Source of the DNA: Mesorhizobium sp.
GTDB lineage: Bacteria; Pseudomonadota; Alphaproteobacteria; Rhizobiales; Rhizobiaceae
Length of the DNA stretch: 8,372 nucleotides
Reading direction: 5' to 3'
Assembly: GCA_019509685.1 (NCBI GenBank)
Contig: JAEKLU010000037.1
Location: 1 to 8,372 of the forward strand
The notes below the pieces were generated by a model. The model was not told the DNA's origin. It saw only the letters and a list, made by a program, of their open reading frames with translations, and made no database searches. Both the position numbers and the translations under genes were made by a program. Below are positions 6,349 to 8,372 of this stretch, one piece after another (position 1 is the stretch's first letter; every line of letters begins with the position of its first letter).

Positions 6349-8372
<2,024 letters not shown>

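Overview
The window reads as chromosomal or accessory DNA from a high-GC alphaproteobacterium of the order Rhizobiales, most likely a Mesorhizobium- or Ensifer-like bacterium. Three things point there: the GC-rich codon use, a roughly 100-bp palindromic intergenic repeat (3697-3796) of the mosaic type common in rhizobial genomes, and a reductase (7398-8372) that closely matches what I recall of 1,5-anhydro-D-fructose reductase from Ensifer (Sinorhizobium) morelense. No tRNA, rRNA, CRISPR array, insertion sequence or integrase is visible.

Left block (1-4879, all minus strand, transcribed right to left): a GDP-L-fucose module. gmd (GDP-mannose 4,6-dehydratase) is followed by fcl (GDP-L-fucose synthase), and both keep every catalytic residue I could place. 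Two tandem paralogous genes of unknown function follow (1272-2678, and 1-1237, which runs off the left edge). Both have an N-terminal glycine-rich segment, a central HLRSGD motif, an IYAGSS segment and a C-terminal helical-repeat (TPR-like) region. This layout resembles fucosyltransferase-type GT-B enzymes (NodZ/GT11-like) fused to a TPR-like tail. My reading is that gmd and fcl make GDP-L-fucose and the pair transfers fucose, or a related sugar, to a glycan. That last step is inference.

Right block (4964-8372): a divergent sugar-catabolism locus. A DUF993-type DHDPS-like aldolase runs to the left. A LacI-family repressor and a 1,5-anhydro-D-fructose reductase run to the right and overlap by 4 bp (ATGA). 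The 230-bp divergent spacer (6119-6348) carries two copies of a 16-bp sequence with a GAACGTTC core, each overlapping a plausible promoter. This fits a LacI repressor that controls both arms, including its own gene. Two more perfect palindromes (6180-6202) lie between them.

The two blocks touch without a clear terminator: the aldolase gene stops only 84 bp before gmd starts on the same strand, so read-through from the sugar-regulated promoter into the fucose module is possible. There is no gene-free stretch longer than 300 bp. The long plus-strand open frame at 3452-6163 and the minus-strand one at 6289-7440 are antisense shadows of real genes.
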